Assembly (NCBI GenBank): GCA_963422775.4 | Contig: CAUJSJ030000096.1 | Coordinates: 81,680 to 145,679, forward strand | DNA length: 64,000 bases | Direction: 5' to 3' | Source of the DNA: Pelomonas sp963422775 | GTDB lineage: Bacteria; Pseudomonadota; Gammaproteobacteria; Burkholderiales; Burkholderiaceae_C | In this document: positions 53,695 to 63,881 of the stretch, piece after piece | Numbering within the stretch: the stretch's first letter is position 1 | How the letters are laid out: each line of letters starts with the position of its first letter | The notes under the pieces: generated by a model | Told to the model about the DNA's origin: nothing | Database searches by the model: none | What the model saw: the letters and a program-made list of their open reading frames with translations, nothing else | Made by a program: the position numbers and the translations under genes

Positions 53695-54624
53695 CTACTT
53701 GCTGGCCGGCCTGGCGGGCACGATGGCCTGCACATCGAAGCCGCGCGCCGCCAGCAGCCGGGGCAGCGCCTCGGGGCCGCTCATGTGCAGCGCACCCACG
53801 GCGACGAGCATGCGCTGGCCGGTGGCGTGCAGCGCGTCGATGCGCGCGGCGAGCTGCAGGTTGCGGTCATCGTTGATGCGCTTGAGCCATGCGCGCTCGG
53901 CGGGGCTGTCGGCGCAGTCGCACCAGCGGCCGTAGTTGCCCAGCGTGTCGAGGTCGCCGCGAGACCAGGCCGCGGCGAGCCGGCGCAGCGGCGCGCGCAC
54001 GCGGCCCTGCTGCAGCTGGCGCAGGCCGGAGTCCACGATCTCCGCCTCCTGCTCGCCGGCGCTGAGCGCGTCGAGCTGCTCCTGCACGCTTTCCAGCGAC
54101 AGCACCGGCCGGCTCTCGGCCTTGGCCCAGCCCATCAATACCACGTCCTGGCCGAATCCGGCATCGAAGCCGTCGCGGCGCACCTCGAACAGCGTCAGCG
54201 TGCTCAGCTGCAGCATCGCCGGCAACCCGGCCAGCGCGCCGGGCGGCAGGCAGGCCACGCGCGTCTGGGCCTGCATGCGGCGCTCGAGGGCCGGCGGCAA
54301 CGGCGCGGGCGGCGGCAGCGCGGCCAGCGCGGGCATCACGTCGGCCGGGTCCAGCTCCACGGCCAGCACCTCGGTGTCGGCCCAGGCGGCGCGCAACGCC
54401 GGGCCGGGCACGGCCCACTGCGGCTTGCCAATGTGCAGCGTGCCGTACAGGTAGCTGCTGTGCCCGCCACGGCTGATGCGCCACAGCAGGCCGCGGTCCG
54501 GCGCCGTGGCCATCCAGGCCTTGATCTGCCCCTCGGCGGGCGCCTTGGGCTCGGGCGGGCAGGCGGCATGGGCCGCTGCGGCGAACAGCGCCAGCAGCAC
54601 GGCGAGAAACGAGGATCGGGTCAT
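53695..54624 (-). CDS. TraB/GumN family protein (309 aa)
   Basis: Signal peptide ending near AAHA. The TraB/GumN (PF01963) pattern is complete: LLWRISRGGHSSYLYGTLHIG at the start, AVELDPADV, and VAVGALHMSGPEALPRLL near the C-terminus, supplying conserved His and Gly residues. Members have been proposed to be metal-dependent peptidases related to pheromone shutdown proteins, but bacterial roles are unclear. Starts inside the stop of the preceding retropepsin-like gene (ATGA). Confidence 0.87.
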   Translation of the reverse strand: MTRSSFLAVLLALFAAAAHAACPPEPKAPAEGQIKAWMATAPDRGLLWRISRGGHSSYLYGTLHIGKPQWAVPGPALRAAWADTEVLAVELDPADVMPALAALPPPAPLPPALERRMQAQTRVACLPPGALAGLPAMLQLSTLTLFEVRRDGFDAGFGQDVVLMGWAKAESRPVLSLESVQEQLDALSAGEQEAEIVDSGLRQLQQGRVRAPLRRLAAAWSRGDLDTLGNYGRWCDCADSPAERAWLKRINDDRNLQLAARIDALHATGQRMLVAVGALHMSGPEALPRLLAARGFDVQAIVPARPASK

Positions 54625-55118
54625 CTTTTGGAGGGCTCTTCAGGTTCGATGCGCAGCTCGCCGGGGCGCTGGCTGAAGTGCAGTCGGCCCAGCACATCCA
54701 TGCCCAGCAGCGGCGCACTCAAGTCCGGCAGCACGGTCACCACCAGCTTGTCGACCCGCACACCGCCGTCCAGTGCGATGTCGGCCCGTGCGAGGAAGCC
54801 GTGCACGGCGCCGGCCGCCGTCTGCGTGCGCACGGCGCCCAGCGGCTTGAGGCCAAGGCGCTGGGCCAGGCTTTGCGGCATGGCCGTCGTCGTGGCGCCG
54901 GTGTCGACGAGGAAGTCCACCGCGATGCCGTCCACCCGCCCGGGCCAGTGGAAGTGGCCGTCGCCGGAGCGCGTCAGCACGATGACCTCGCCGGCCAGCT
55001 GGAAGCGGCTGGCCTCGCGCTCGCGCTCCCAGGCCTTGATGCCCAGGAAGATGACGAGGCCGACCAGCAGCCAGATGGTCAGCAGCTTGACGGTGTGGGG
55101 CAATTCCTTGTGAGTCAC
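54621..55118 (-). CDS. retropepsin-like aspartic protease, TIGR02281 family (165 aa)
   Basis: A single N-terminal transmembrane helix (LTIWLLVGLVIFLGI), followed by a retropepsin-type domain with the active aspartate in FLVDTGATTTAMP and a closing LLGMDVLGRL turn. Such proteins act as homodimers in the periplasm. Overlaps the TraB/GumN gene by four bases. Substrate not evident. Confidence 0.9.
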   Translation of the reverse strand: MTHKELPHTVKLLTIWLLVGLVIFLGIKAWEREREASRFQLAGEVIVLTRSGDGHFHWPGRVDGIAVDFLVDTGATTTAMPQSLAQRLGLKPLGAVRTQTAAGAVHGFLARADIALDGGVRVDKLVVTVLPDLSAPLLGMDVLGRLHFSQRPGELRIEPEEPSKR

Positions 55119-55174
55119 GGAGGGCGCGAGGGCTGGGACGCGCCAACGATAACCGCGCGGCTCAGAATCCCGGC

Positions 55175-55633
55175 ATGAAGCTGCTGCCCACCCTGCTCCT
55201 CGCTGCCTGCGCTTCGGCCCAGGCCCAGGCCGACCCGTTCGCGCCCATTGCCTGGCTGGCCGGCTGCTGGACGCAGCAGGGCCGCGAAGCCGGTTCGGTC
55301 GAGCAGTGGATGGCGCCGGCCGGCGGGGTGATGCTGGGCATGGCGCGCACGCTGAAAGGCGGCCGCGTCGTCGAGTTCGAGTTCCTGCAGATCCGCGCCG
55401 GCGCCGACGGCAAGCTCAGCTACATCGCCCAGCCCCAGGGCCGGCCACCCACCGAGTTCAAGCTGCTGCGCCAGGGTGAAGCCGAAGCCCTGTTCGAGAA
55501 CTCGACGCACGACTTCCCACAGCGCGTGGGCTACCGCCGCGAGGCAGCGGACCGGTTGGTGGCGCGCATCGAAGGCACGATGAACGGCAAGGAGCGCGGC
55601 ATCGACTTCCCCATGCAGCGCACGGCCTGCTAG
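55175..55633 (+). CDS. DUF6265 family secreted protein (152 aa)
   Basis: Signal peptide ending near AQA, then the DUF6265 pattern: WLAGCWTQQGREAGSVEQW, GGVMLGMARTL and an FENSTHDFPQRVGY block. The fold is probably a lipocalin-like barrel; function unknown. Divergent from the retropepsin gene across 56 bases. Confidence 0.87.
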   Translation: MKLLPTLLLAACASAQAQADPFAPIAWLAGCWTQQGREAGSVEQWMAPAGGVMLGMARTLKGGRVVEFEFLQIRAGADGKLSYIAQPQGRPPTEFKLLRQGEAEALFENSTHDFPQRVGYRREAADRLVARIEGTMNGKERGIDFPMQRTAC

Positions 55634-55659
55634 CCCCACGGCAATGGGCCGGGTTGTGA

Positions 55660-55884
55660 CCAGAAAGCCTGCGCGCAAGGCGCAAACCGCAGCCGGGTTG
55701 CGCACGCGGCGAAGATTTGCTCACCGTGCAGGGCCGCGTCGTCTACCTGGAAGGCTGCGTCGAGAGCGCTGCGCAGGCCACCGCGCTGGAGGCCCGGGCA
55801 CGAGGCTTGCCGAACGTTCGGCAGGCCCTGCCGCTGGTGCGGGTGGGCCCGCGCGGCGCCCTGCCCTACAGACGGATGGATTGA
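55660..55884 (+). pseudogene. possible BON-domain gene remnant
   Basis: A frame running to TGA at 55882-55884 translates to VYLEGCVESAAQ, then an alanine/arginine helix and LPNVRQALPLVRVG, the strand-helix-strand pattern of a BON domain. The frame opens only after a stop at 55657-55659 and has no good start or signal peptide, so it may be a decayed or truncated gene. A different 98-codon frame over the same bases (55644-55940) has no sense. Confidence 0.35.
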
Positions 55885-55927
55885 CCCCTGGCATGACAGC
55901 GCCCGCCCAACTTGTCACGATGCGCGC

Positions 55928-56755
55928 ATGCAACTGCTGAAACGACTCACCACCCTGCTGGCGCTGATCCTGGCCGTGTGCCTGGTCGGCTGTTCCAGCC
56001 TGACGCTGGCCTACAACCAGCTGCCGCTGCTGGGCGGGCTGTGGATCGACAGCTACCTGGACCTGGACAGCGGCCAGAAGGCGCGCATGAAGGACAAGCT
56101 GCGCGCTTGGGCAGCCTGGCACCGCCGCGAGGAGCTGCCGCAGGTGGTGGCGCTGCTGCGCCAGGCCCACGTGGCACTGGACGACGGCGTCGTGACGCCC
56201 GACGAGTTGCTGGCCCTGGAGCGCGGCGCGCGCGCCAGCCTGGAGCGCTGCCTGCAGCATGCCGCGCCGCTGGCCGCGCCCGTGCTGGCCGAACTGCGGC
56301 CCGAGCAGTGGCAGCACCTGCAGAAGAAGATGGACGAGAACGCCGCCGAGTGGCACGACAAGATGTCCGGCCGCGGCGGCCCGGCCGAGCGCGCCAAGCG
56401 CTACACGACCAACCTGGAGCGCTGGCTCGGCGACCTGGACCGCCCGACGGGCAAGCAGGCCCGCGCCGACGCCGAGGGCTGGCACTTCGACCTGGCCGCC
56501 ATGGCCCAGGGCCGCGCCACGCGCGAGGTGCGCACGCTGGAAGCGCTGCGGGCCTGGTCGCACCAGGACCTGGCCGGCGGCACCGCCACCTTCATGCGCA
56601 TCTCGCAGACGCTGCCGATGGAGCAGCCCTACCGCGACGAGGTCATGACCAGCCTGCTCAGGCTGCTCAACGGCCTGGACGCACGCCAGCGCGAGCAGGT
56701 GCGCAAGCACTGGGCCGACTGGTCGACCGAGCTGCGCGCGCTGCAGGCAGGCTGA
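55928..56755 (+). CDS. DUF6279 family lipoprotein (275 aa)
   Basis: Lipoprotein signal with lipobox LVGC near residue 22. The body is helical and matches DUF6279: the SSLTLAYNQLPLL start, DLDSGQKARMKDKL, and a YTTNLERWL segment. Function unknown. The gene stands alone, ten bases before the stop of the convergent cytochrome gene. Confidence 0.88.
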   Translation: MQLLKRLTTLLALILAVCLVGCSSLTLAYNQLPLLGGLWIDSYLDLDSGQKARMKDKLRAWAAWHRREELPQVVALLRQAHVALDDGVVTPDELLALERGARASLERCLQHAAPLAAPVLAELRPEQWQHLQKKMDENAAEWHDKMSGRGGPAERAKRYTTNLERWLGDLDRPTGKQARADAEGWHFDLAAMAQGRATREVRTLEALRAWSHQDLAGGTATFMRISQTLPMEQPYRDEVMTSLLRLLNGLDARQREQVRKHWADWSTELRALQAG

Positions 56756-56764
56756 ACCTCGACG

Positions 56765-57664
56765 TCAGCGGCTGCCTGCGTCCCTGGCGGGCAGCGTCTG
56801 CAGGAACGCGTGCAGCCCGCGCAGGTCGACGTCGTTCATCTGCGACAGCGACGGGAAGGGCATGACGGCGATGGCCGCGCCGTCGGGGCGCTTGCCGCTC
56901 TTCATCATCGCGATGAAGGCGTCCACGCCGGCATAGGCCGCCATCGCGCTGCCCCGGCCGGGCGTCAGGTTGGCCGCGGCCGGCCAGTCCGGCGGGCCGC
57001 CAGGAATCTTGCCGCCGCCATAGCCCTCGCCGTGGCAGCCCACGCACATCTGCGCAACGTAGCGGCCATGCTCGACGGTGGGCCCTTCGGGCACGGGCGT
57101 AGCCGGCGGCAGGCTGTGGTCGATCTTGGCGGCGGCGTCCTTGATCAGCCCAAGGCCGTAGAACACGCGCACCGGCGGCGGCAGCTGGATCACGGTCGTC
57201 TCGCCGCTGACCGCCCGCATCTGCTTCGCATAGGCCACCAGGGCACCCAGGTCGGCGTCAGTGAGGCGGTTGTAGTCCTCGCTGGGCATGATCATCAGCG
57301 GCCGGCCATCGGTGCGCACGCCGTGGCGGATGGCGCGCACCCAGTCCTCGACGCGGTAGGCCGCCGTCGCCGAACCGGGCCCGGGGCTGATGTGGGGCGC
57401 CACGACGAGCATGCCGCCGCCGTCGATGACCTTGCGCCCGCCGCCATCGGCGCCATGGCATTCGGCACAGCCGCGCGAGTTGAAGAGGTAGCGGCCGCGT
57501 TCGATGGCCGGCGCCTCGGTGGGCAGGGCCAGCGCCGCGACGTTGACGTCGATGCGGCGCTCCATCCTGCGGTCGGCCTGCAGCCAGCCGGTCAGCGCGA
57601 CGGCAACGACGACGAGCGCAGCCAAGCCGATGACGACGGCCAGCCACTTCACGAGCTTCTTCAT
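56765..57664 (-). CDS. dihaem cytochrome c (299 aa)
   Basis: An N-terminal hydrophobic segment (residues about 6-26) anchors or exports the protein, and two haem-binding CxxCH motifs follow (CAECHG and CVGCHG), each in its own cytochrome c domain with later Met ligands. The start at 57664 has GGAGAGG six bases upstream; a longer frame to 57781 adds unlikely residues. It follows the ABC permease genes on the same strand, but no functional link is evident. Likely an electron carrier in the periplasm. Confidence 0.9.
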   Translation of the reverse strand: MKKLVKWLAVVIGLAALVVVAVALTGWLQADRRMERRIDVNVAALALPTEAPAIERGRYLFNSRGCAECHGADGGGRKVIDGGGMLVVAPHISPGPGSATAAYRVEDWVRAIRHGVRTDGRPLMIMPSEDYNRLTDADLGALVAYAKQMRAVSGETTVIQLPPPVRVFYGLGLIKDAAAKIDHSLPPATPVPEGPTVEHGRYVAQMCVGCHGEGYGGGKIPGGPPDWPAAANLTPGRGSAMAAYAGVDAFIAMMKSGKRPDGAAIAVMPFPSLSQMNDVDLRGLHAFLQTLPARDAGSR

Positions 57665-57699
57665 GGCCTCTCCTTGCCGTGGACGTGCCGGACTATTGC

Positions 57700-58923
57700 C
57701 TAGGCCCTGAGCGCTGCCACTGCGGACAAACGCGCGGCCCGGCGGGCCGGCACCCACACGGCCAGCTGGCCCAGGGCCCACAGCGCCAGCGCGCCGGCGG
57801 GCAGGTAGACCCAGGGCAGGCGCGGCAGCTCGTAGCTCTGCATCAGCAGCTGGCTCAAGGCCCAGGCACCGCCCAGGCCGATGAGCACGCCGGTGGTCGT
57901 CAGCAGCAGGTTCTCGAGCTGGAAGTAGCGCAGGATCTGGCTCTCGGTGGCGCCCAGGGCGCGGCGCGTGCCGATCATGCGGGTGCGCTGCTGCACCCAG
58001 AAGCTCGCCAGGCCGACGATGCCCATGGCCGTGACGAGCAGCAGGCAGACGCAGACGCCGCCCATCAGCCAGGCCATCGCGCGGTCCTGGGCATAGAAGG
58101 CGGCGCGCATGTCCGTCAGGCGCTGGCCCTGGATGACGACGCGGCCGCGGTCGCCCTCTTCCAGCACGGCCGTCGCGGCCTTGATCTGCTTGTCCAGCTC
58201 GCCCGGCGCCGCGCGCAGGATGTAGGAGCCGCCGCCGCGCAGCGGCAGGATCATCGCGGCGCCGCCGTTGTCGCCGCGGGCGCGGTGCAGCTGGGTGTGC
58301 GTCAGCGTGTCGACGACGCCAACAATCGTCGTCGGCGAGCTGCCGAAGATGTAGACCGTCTGGCCCACCGCCGACTTGCCCGGGAAGAGCTTGTCGGCCA
58401 TCACCTTGTTGATGATGAGCTGGCCGATCTTGGGGTCGGAGACGCTGAAGACCTGGAAGCCGTCCAGCACCTCGTCGGGCGTGAAGTTGCGCCCCTCCAG
58501 CAGCTTCAGGCCGAAGGTCGGGATCATCTGGTCGTCGGCCGCGTATTGCGCCGCGCCGATGCGCTGGCCTTTGCTGTCCGGCTCCAGCGAAACGCCGCTG
58601 TTGTTGCTGTTGTTGCCGTAGACGATCTGGTTGGCCACGGTGGCGGCCTTGATGCCGGGCAGGGCGCGCAGCCGGGTCAGGTCCTCGGCCACGATGCCTG
58701 CGGTGCGCTCGGGCGGCTGCGGCTTGCTGCCGCGCAGGTTCAGCACGATGAGTTCGGACTCGGCCAGGCCGCTGTCGGTGTTGAGTGCCTCCACCCGGGT
58801 CTGGATCAGGTGCAGCGCGTTGGTGACGATGGCGCAGGACAGCGCCACCTCCAGCACGATGAGGCCGGCGGCGATGCGGTGGCGGCGCAGCGTCGAAAGG
58901 ATGGGCATGAGGTCTTGGAACAT
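57700..58923 (-). CDS. MacB-like ABC transporter permease (407 aa)
   Basis: FtsX/MacB-type permease: a first transmembrane helix (IAAGLIVLEVALSCAIVTNAL), a large periplasmic MacB_PCD domain, then three helices near the C-terminus with the family ending RRALGATESQILRYF in the loop. It pairs with the permease gene upstream (58983-60290), so the exporter probably has a heterodimeric membrane unit. Substrate unknown. Confidence 0.9.
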   Translation of the reverse strand: MFQDLMPILSTLRRHRIAAGLIVLEVALSCAIVTNALHLIQTRVEALNTDSGLAESELIVLNLRGSKPQPPERTAGIVAEDLTRLRALPGIKAATVANQIVYGNNSNNSGVSLEPDSKGQRIGAAQYAADDQMIPTFGLKLLEGRNFTPDEVLDGFQVFSVSDPKIGQLIINKVMADKLFPGKSAVGQTVYIFGSSPTTIVGVVDTLTHTQLHRARGDNGGAAMILPLRGGGSYILRAAPGELDKQIKAATAVLEEGDRGRVVIQGQRLTDMRAAFYAQDRAMAWLMGGVCVCLLLVTAMGIVGLASFWVQQRTRMIGTRRALGATESQILRYFQLENLLLTTTGVLIGLGGAWALSQLLMQSYELPRLPWVYLPAGALALWALGQLAVWVPARRAARLSAVAALRA

Positions 58924-58982
58924 GTTTCTAGTCCGTTGGAGCCAGAGCTACTCGCGTCGCTCGGGCGGTCTGGCACACAAGG

Positions 58983-60290
58983 TCAAGAGACTTTCAATTG
59001 CAAAGCGGGGGTGACCAGCGCCGCCCGCCACGCGGGCAGCAGGCCGGCGATCAGGCTGGCCAGCAGGGCCAGGCCCAGCGTCAGCGCCAGCATGGAGGCG
59101 TCCAGCTCGGCCAGGCGGGCGTAGTCGTTGGGGCTCTGGCGCACCAGCCACAGACCGCCCTGGGCGAACAGCAGGCCCAGCAGCGCGCCGGCCAGGCCGA
59201 GCAGGCCGGCCTCGACGACGAACTGATTGAAGATGTCGCCGCGCGTGGCGCCCAGCGCCCGGCGCACGCCGATCTCGCCGCTGCGGCGCAGCGTCTTGGC
59301 CAGCAGCAGGCCCACCATGTTGACGACGCACACGGCCAGGAAGCCGAAGGCCAGCCAGGTCTGCAGGCGCACGTCGGCGGGCAGCACCTTCTGCGCGCCC
59401 AGCCAGTCCATCACGCTGCGCAGCCGCACATTGGTCGGGCGCTCGAAGCGGCCGGCCTTGCGCTGGGCCTCCGAGTAGGCGACGAGGTAGTCGCGGTAGG
59501 CGCTGGCGTCCTCGGGCTTGGCGAACTCGACCCAGTACTGGATCCATGAGCAACTCGCGTTCAGGTCCATCGACGTGCCGCCGTTGGCGCCCTTGCCCCA
59601 GCAATCCATGTTCCCCCAGTGGCCCATCTTGAGGACCATGGCGGTGGAGAACGGCAGGTAGAAGTCCTCCGTCTCGGTGTAGCTGCCCAGCGTCAGGTCC
59701 CAGAAGTGCGGCTGCACCTTCCAGGGCTTGAGCACGCCGACGATGCGCAGCGGCTGGCCGCGCACGATGACCTCCTTGCCGACGCTGTTGGCGCCGCCGA
59801 ACAGCTTCTCGTTGAGCGACGCCGAGATGACGGCCACACGCGCCTCGGCCTCGTCGTCGGCACCGCTCCAGCCCCCGCCGTACTGCCAGGGCGCATCGAA
59901 CATGGCGAAGAAGTCGCCCGACGTCATGCGCACGCCCGAGAAGATGGGTTTGACCTGGGCATCAGGCAGGGCCACGGCGGTGTTGAAGCCGCTGGACATC
60001 GTCTGGCGCAGCGCTTTCTTGTCGCGCAGCAGGGCCGTCGCGTCGAAGCGGGTCAGGTCGAACGTCGGGTCTTCGCCGGCCTTCCAGCCGATCATGTCCG
60101 AGGCGTCGAGCTGCACGTTGAACAGGCGCGCGCTCTTGGCGGGAATCGGGTCCCCGGAGAGCACGTGATAGACGGTCAGCGTCGTCATGCAGGCGCCGAT
60201 GCCCAGGGCCAGCGCCAGCACCATCAACGCGGAGAGGCCCTTGGCGGCGAGGGTGTTGCGCCAGGCGAGTTCGAGGTAGTGGAGGAACAT
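58983..60290 (-). CDS. MacB-like ABC transporter permease, first subunit (435 aa)
   Basis: Same architecture as the neighbouring permease: N-terminal helix (LSALMVLALALGIGACMTTL), MacB_PCD domain and three C-terminal helices with RRALGATRGDIFNQF. GGAG lies eight bases before the ATG at 60290. The start overlaps the TolC stop by one base (TGATG). The reading frame stays open to 61661 but that part is antiphase to tolC. Confidence 0.92.
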   Translation of the reverse strand: MFLHYLELAWRNTLAAKGLSALMVLALALGIGACMTTLTVYHVLSGDPIPAKSARLFNVQLDASDMIGWKAGEDPTFDLTRFDATALLRDKKALRQTMSSGFNTAVALPDAQVKPIFSGVRMTSGDFFAMFDAPWQYGGGWSGADDEAEARVAVISASLNEKLFGGANSVGKEVIVRGQPLRIVGVLKPWKVQPHFWDLTLGSYTETEDFYLPFSTAMVLKMGHWGNMDCWGKGANGGTSMDLNASCSWIQYWVEFAKPEDASAYRDYLVAYSEAQRKAGRFERPTNVRLRSVMDWLGAQKVLPADVRLQTWLAFGFLAVCVVNMVGLLLAKTLRRSGEIGVRRALGATRGDIFNQFVVEAGLLGLAGALLGLLFAQGGLWLVRQSPNDYARLAELDASMLALTLGLALLASLIAGLLPAWRAALVTPALQLKVS

Positions 60291-61687
60291 CAGTTTTTCT
60301 CCAAAAGGGCGTTGACGGTGGCGAGCTCGGCGTCGCCGAGCGAGCCCGCCGCCTGGTGCAGGGCCAGCAGGGCCAGCACATGGCGGTGGCGGGCCTGGGT
60401 CTGCGCGTTCTGTGCGCCGGCCAGGGTCTGGATGGCAAGGAGCAAATCGGTCGTGCTGCGCGTGCCCAGCGTGAGGCCGGTGCGCGTGGCCTCCAGCGCC
60501 CGCTCGGCAGCCTCGACGGCGACCTGGGTGGACTGCAGCTGCACCGCGCCCTGGCCGACGGCCAGGTGCTGGGCGCGCACGTCGCGCAGCACGGCGCGGC
60601 GGCCCGCTTCGAGCTGCTCGCGGGCCGCGTCGCGCTGGAAACCCGCGCGGTCGGCGGCTGCGGCGACTGCGCCGCCGGCGAACAGCGGCACGGTCAGGCG
60701 CAGCCCGACCAGCGTCGGCGTGCGGCTGGCGTCGAAGGCCGACACGCCATCGCCACGGCGCTGCGTCGTGTCCACGCCCACGCTCAGCGTCGGCAGGTGG
60801 CCGGCGCGGGCCGCGGAGATGCGTTGCTCGCTCGCCTGCACGTCCAGCTGCAGGGCGCGCAGCTCGGGGTTGGCCTGCAGCGCGCGGTGGGCCCAGGCTT
60901 CGGCGTCGTCGGGCAAGGCCTGGGCGGGCAGCAGCCGGCGCAGCGGCTGCAGCGTGGTGACGGGCACGCCCGTCAGCTGGGCGAGCGCCTCGCGGGCGTC
61001 GGCCAGGTTGAGTTCGGCGGCCAGTGTGTTGCCACGCGCCAGCTCGCGGTAGGCGCGCGACTGGTCGGCCTCGACCTGGGCCGACAGGCCCGCCTTGAAG
61101 CGCGTGTCGGCCTCGCTGACCTGGCGGGCGAAGGCTTCCTCGTTGGCGCGCGCCGTGGCCAGCTGGGCCTCGGCCGACAGCAGCCCGAAATAGGCGTCGG
61201 CCACGCGGGCGCGCGCGCCCTGCTCGGCGGCCGCCAGGCGGGCGGCCTGGGCCGAGGCCAGGCTGCGGCTGGCGTCCCATTCGCGCAGCGCGGCCAGGTC
61301 GACCAGGGGCTGGCTGAGGCTGCTCGTTGTCGTGCGCACGCGACCGCCACCGCCGTTCTCGCGCTGCTCGCTGCTCTGCAGGCTCCACTGCGGCAGCAGC
61401 GCCGCGCGGGCCTCGCGCGAAGCGGCTTCTTGCGCACCGTTGAAGGCGGCGGCCTGGCGCAGCAGCGGGTCGGCCGCGCGGGCCTGGGCCCAGACCTGCA
61501 GCAGGTCGTCGGCGCGGGCCGCCGTGGCGGCCAGCAGCGCGAGGACGGCGAGCGTGAACCTTGCGGGCCGAGCGCCGGGCCGCTCCCAAGCCGGCCCGCA
61601 CTGGCGATGTGCTTGCCGGTCGATCCGGCAAGCATCGCCGTCCCCGCGGGGGACCGGCCAAGGAAATCCTTGGACGAGGGGCTTCAT
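60290..61687 (-). CDS. TolC-family outer membrane factor (465 aa)
   Basis: Outer membrane channel of a tripartite exporter. It contains two repeats of the OEP domain with the long alpha-helical hairpins (for example QAARLAAAEQGARARVADAYFG and later VEAAERALEATRTGLTLG shortened). The signal peptide core ALLAATAARA is preceded by an odd tail of about 43 residues encoded by a cluster of palindromes (61562-61673), so the N-terminus looks extended by an inserted repeat. The ATG lies one base after the ATPase stop. No better start exists downstream of the repeat. Confidence 0.88.
   Translation of the reverse strand: MKPLVQGFPWPVPRGDGDACRIDRQAHRQCGPAWERPGARPARFTLAVLALLAATAARADDLLQVWAQARAADPLLRQAAAFNGAQEAASREARAALLPQWSLQSSEQRENGGGGRVRTTTSSLSQPLVDLAALREWDASRSLASAQAARLAAAEQGARARVADAYFGLLSAEAQLATARANEEAFARQVSEADTRFKAGLSAQVEADQSRAYRELARGNTLAAELNLADAREALAQLTGVPVTTLQPLRRLLPAQALPDDAEAWAHRALQANPELRALQLDVQASEQRISAARAGHLPTLSVGVDTTQRRGDGVSAFDASRTPTLVGLRLTVPLFAGGAVAAAADRAGFQRDAAREQLEAGRRAVLRDVRAQHLAVGQGAVQLQSTQVAVEAAERALEATRTGLTLGTRSTTDLLLAIQTLAGAQNAQTQARHRHVLALLALHQAAGSLGDAELATVNALLEKN
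61562..61673. repeat. cluster of four palindromes in the tolC 5' end
   Basis: Four hairpins follow one another: TGCGGGCCG/CGGCCCGCA (61562-61600), GCTTGCCGG/CCGGCAAGC at 61611-61633 with outer GGCGAT/ATCGCC arms (61603-61639), GTCCCC/GGGGAC (61640-61654) and CCAAGGA/TCCTTGG (61658-61673). The array lies in the first 42 codons of tolC and resembles an intergenic palindromic repeat element more than coding sequence. Confidence 0.75.
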
Positions 61688-61688
61688 G

Positions 61689-62384
<696 letters not shown>

Positions 62385-62398
62385 GACTGTCCCTTTGC

Positions 62399-63675
62399 TT
62401 AATCAGCGATCAAGACGCGTTCCGCGCCCTTGAAGTTGTCCGAACCGGAGATGACGACACGGTCACCGGCCGAGAGGCCGAGATCACCTCGACCCGCTCC
62501 AGCGAGCGTGCACCCAGCTTGACGGCGACCTTCTCGGCAACACCGCCTCGCACGACGTAGGCATAGCTGCCGCCGCCGTCGTCGACGAAGCTGCCGCGCG
62601 CCACGCCCAGCACCTTGTCGCGCTTGTCCAGCAGCACCCGCACCGACAGCCGCTGGTTCTGTCTCAGCTGCTCGGGCTTTTGCCCGGCAAACCGCAGCCG
62701 CGCGCTGACCTCGCCGTTGACGACCTCGGGCGACACCGAGCTGACCTGGCCCGCCCAGCGCTGGCCGTTGCCGGTGATCTCCCCGGGCATGCCGGGCTGC
62801 AGTTCGCGGGCGAAGCTCTCGGCCACCTGCATCTGCACCTCCAGCGCCGACAGGTCGATGACCGACAGCAGCTTGGCGTCGCGGGCGACGTTGGTGCGAT
62901 CAGCGATGAAGAGCTGGCCGACCTGGCCGTCCACCGGCGAGCGCACGGCCAGCTCGGACACCTGGCGCTCCAGGTCGGCGACGAGCAACTGCTGGCGGGC
63001 CAGCGCGCTCTTCTTGGCCTGCACGTCCAGCGCCAGGCTGTCGGTCTTCAGGCCGCGCAGGTCGCGGGCCTGGTCGTGGGCCAGCCTGGCCTTGGCCAGC
63101 GCGTCCTGGGCGCGCTCGACCTGCATTCGGGCCGTGGCGCCGGCCTCGAAGGCCTGGGTCTGGCGGGCCAGGTCGTTGGCGGCGGTCTGCTGGTCGATGC
63201 GGGCGTTCTCGAACGCGCTTTGCAGCGCAGCGGTCTGCTGGCGGGCCTCGACCTCGGCGCGGGCCAGATCGGCTCGCACCGCGTCGACATTGCTGCGCTC
63301 CTGCGCCAGGCGGTTGGTCAGCTCAGGCGACTCGACGCGCGCCAGCACCTGGTTGCGCTTGACCGGGTCGCCGGCCTGCACGGCCAGCGTGACGGTGCCA
63401 ACGCCGGGGGCGTAGAGCGTCGGGCTCTGCGCGGCGACGACGCGGCCCTCGCCGGCCACGTCGCGCGTCAGCGGGGCCACGTCGACGGTGGCGAGCGACA
63501 AGCGGGCCACGCTGACGGCGGAGTCAGCGGAGAGCGCCTGGCGGATGCGTCCGCCGCCGAGCAGCACGATGGCCGCCACGACGACGGCGCCGCCGGCCAG
63601 CAGCAGCGGCCAGCGCCGGGACTTTTGGGCCAGGGGGCGGTCCTGTTCCGAGGTGTCACGAAAGCGGGTGTTCAT
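62399..63675 (-). CDS. HlyD/RND-type periplasmic adaptor, probable frameshift near the C-terminus
   Basis: Membrane-fusion protein: an inner-membrane helix (WPLLLAGGAVVVAAIVLL), a barrel-sandwich start, a long alpha hairpin (about residues 110-215) and the beta-barrel and membrane-proximal regions. The start at 63675 gives the standard N-terminus. The continuous frame ends at 62410 with an abnormal tail. Restoring one G near 62478-62480 would continue as GDRVVISGSDNFKGAERVL and stop at 62399, the usual family ending. So either a one-base deletion or a sequence error is present. First gene of the ABC efflux operon. Confidence 0.85.
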
Positions 63676-63881
63676 GCCCTGTCCTTCGCAAGCGATGTGC
63701 CAGCACGCGCGCCGTGACAAATCAACGACTTGGCGCGGCGGGGTGTGTCCGCGGACAGCTGCCGGACAGTCCGGCCACGCGCCGCAACGGACAGCATCGT
63801 TTGCTTACGAATGCGCACAAATGGTGGCAAGACGCCCCGGGAGGCCGGCTCCAACATCGCGCCGCCTTCCGGAGATTCACC

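Noticed and set aside
55644..55940. A 98-codon plus-strand frame
   Set aside because: Arginine- and alanine-rich shadow composition; the BON-like pattern lies in a different frame and the frame runs into the DUF6279 gene.
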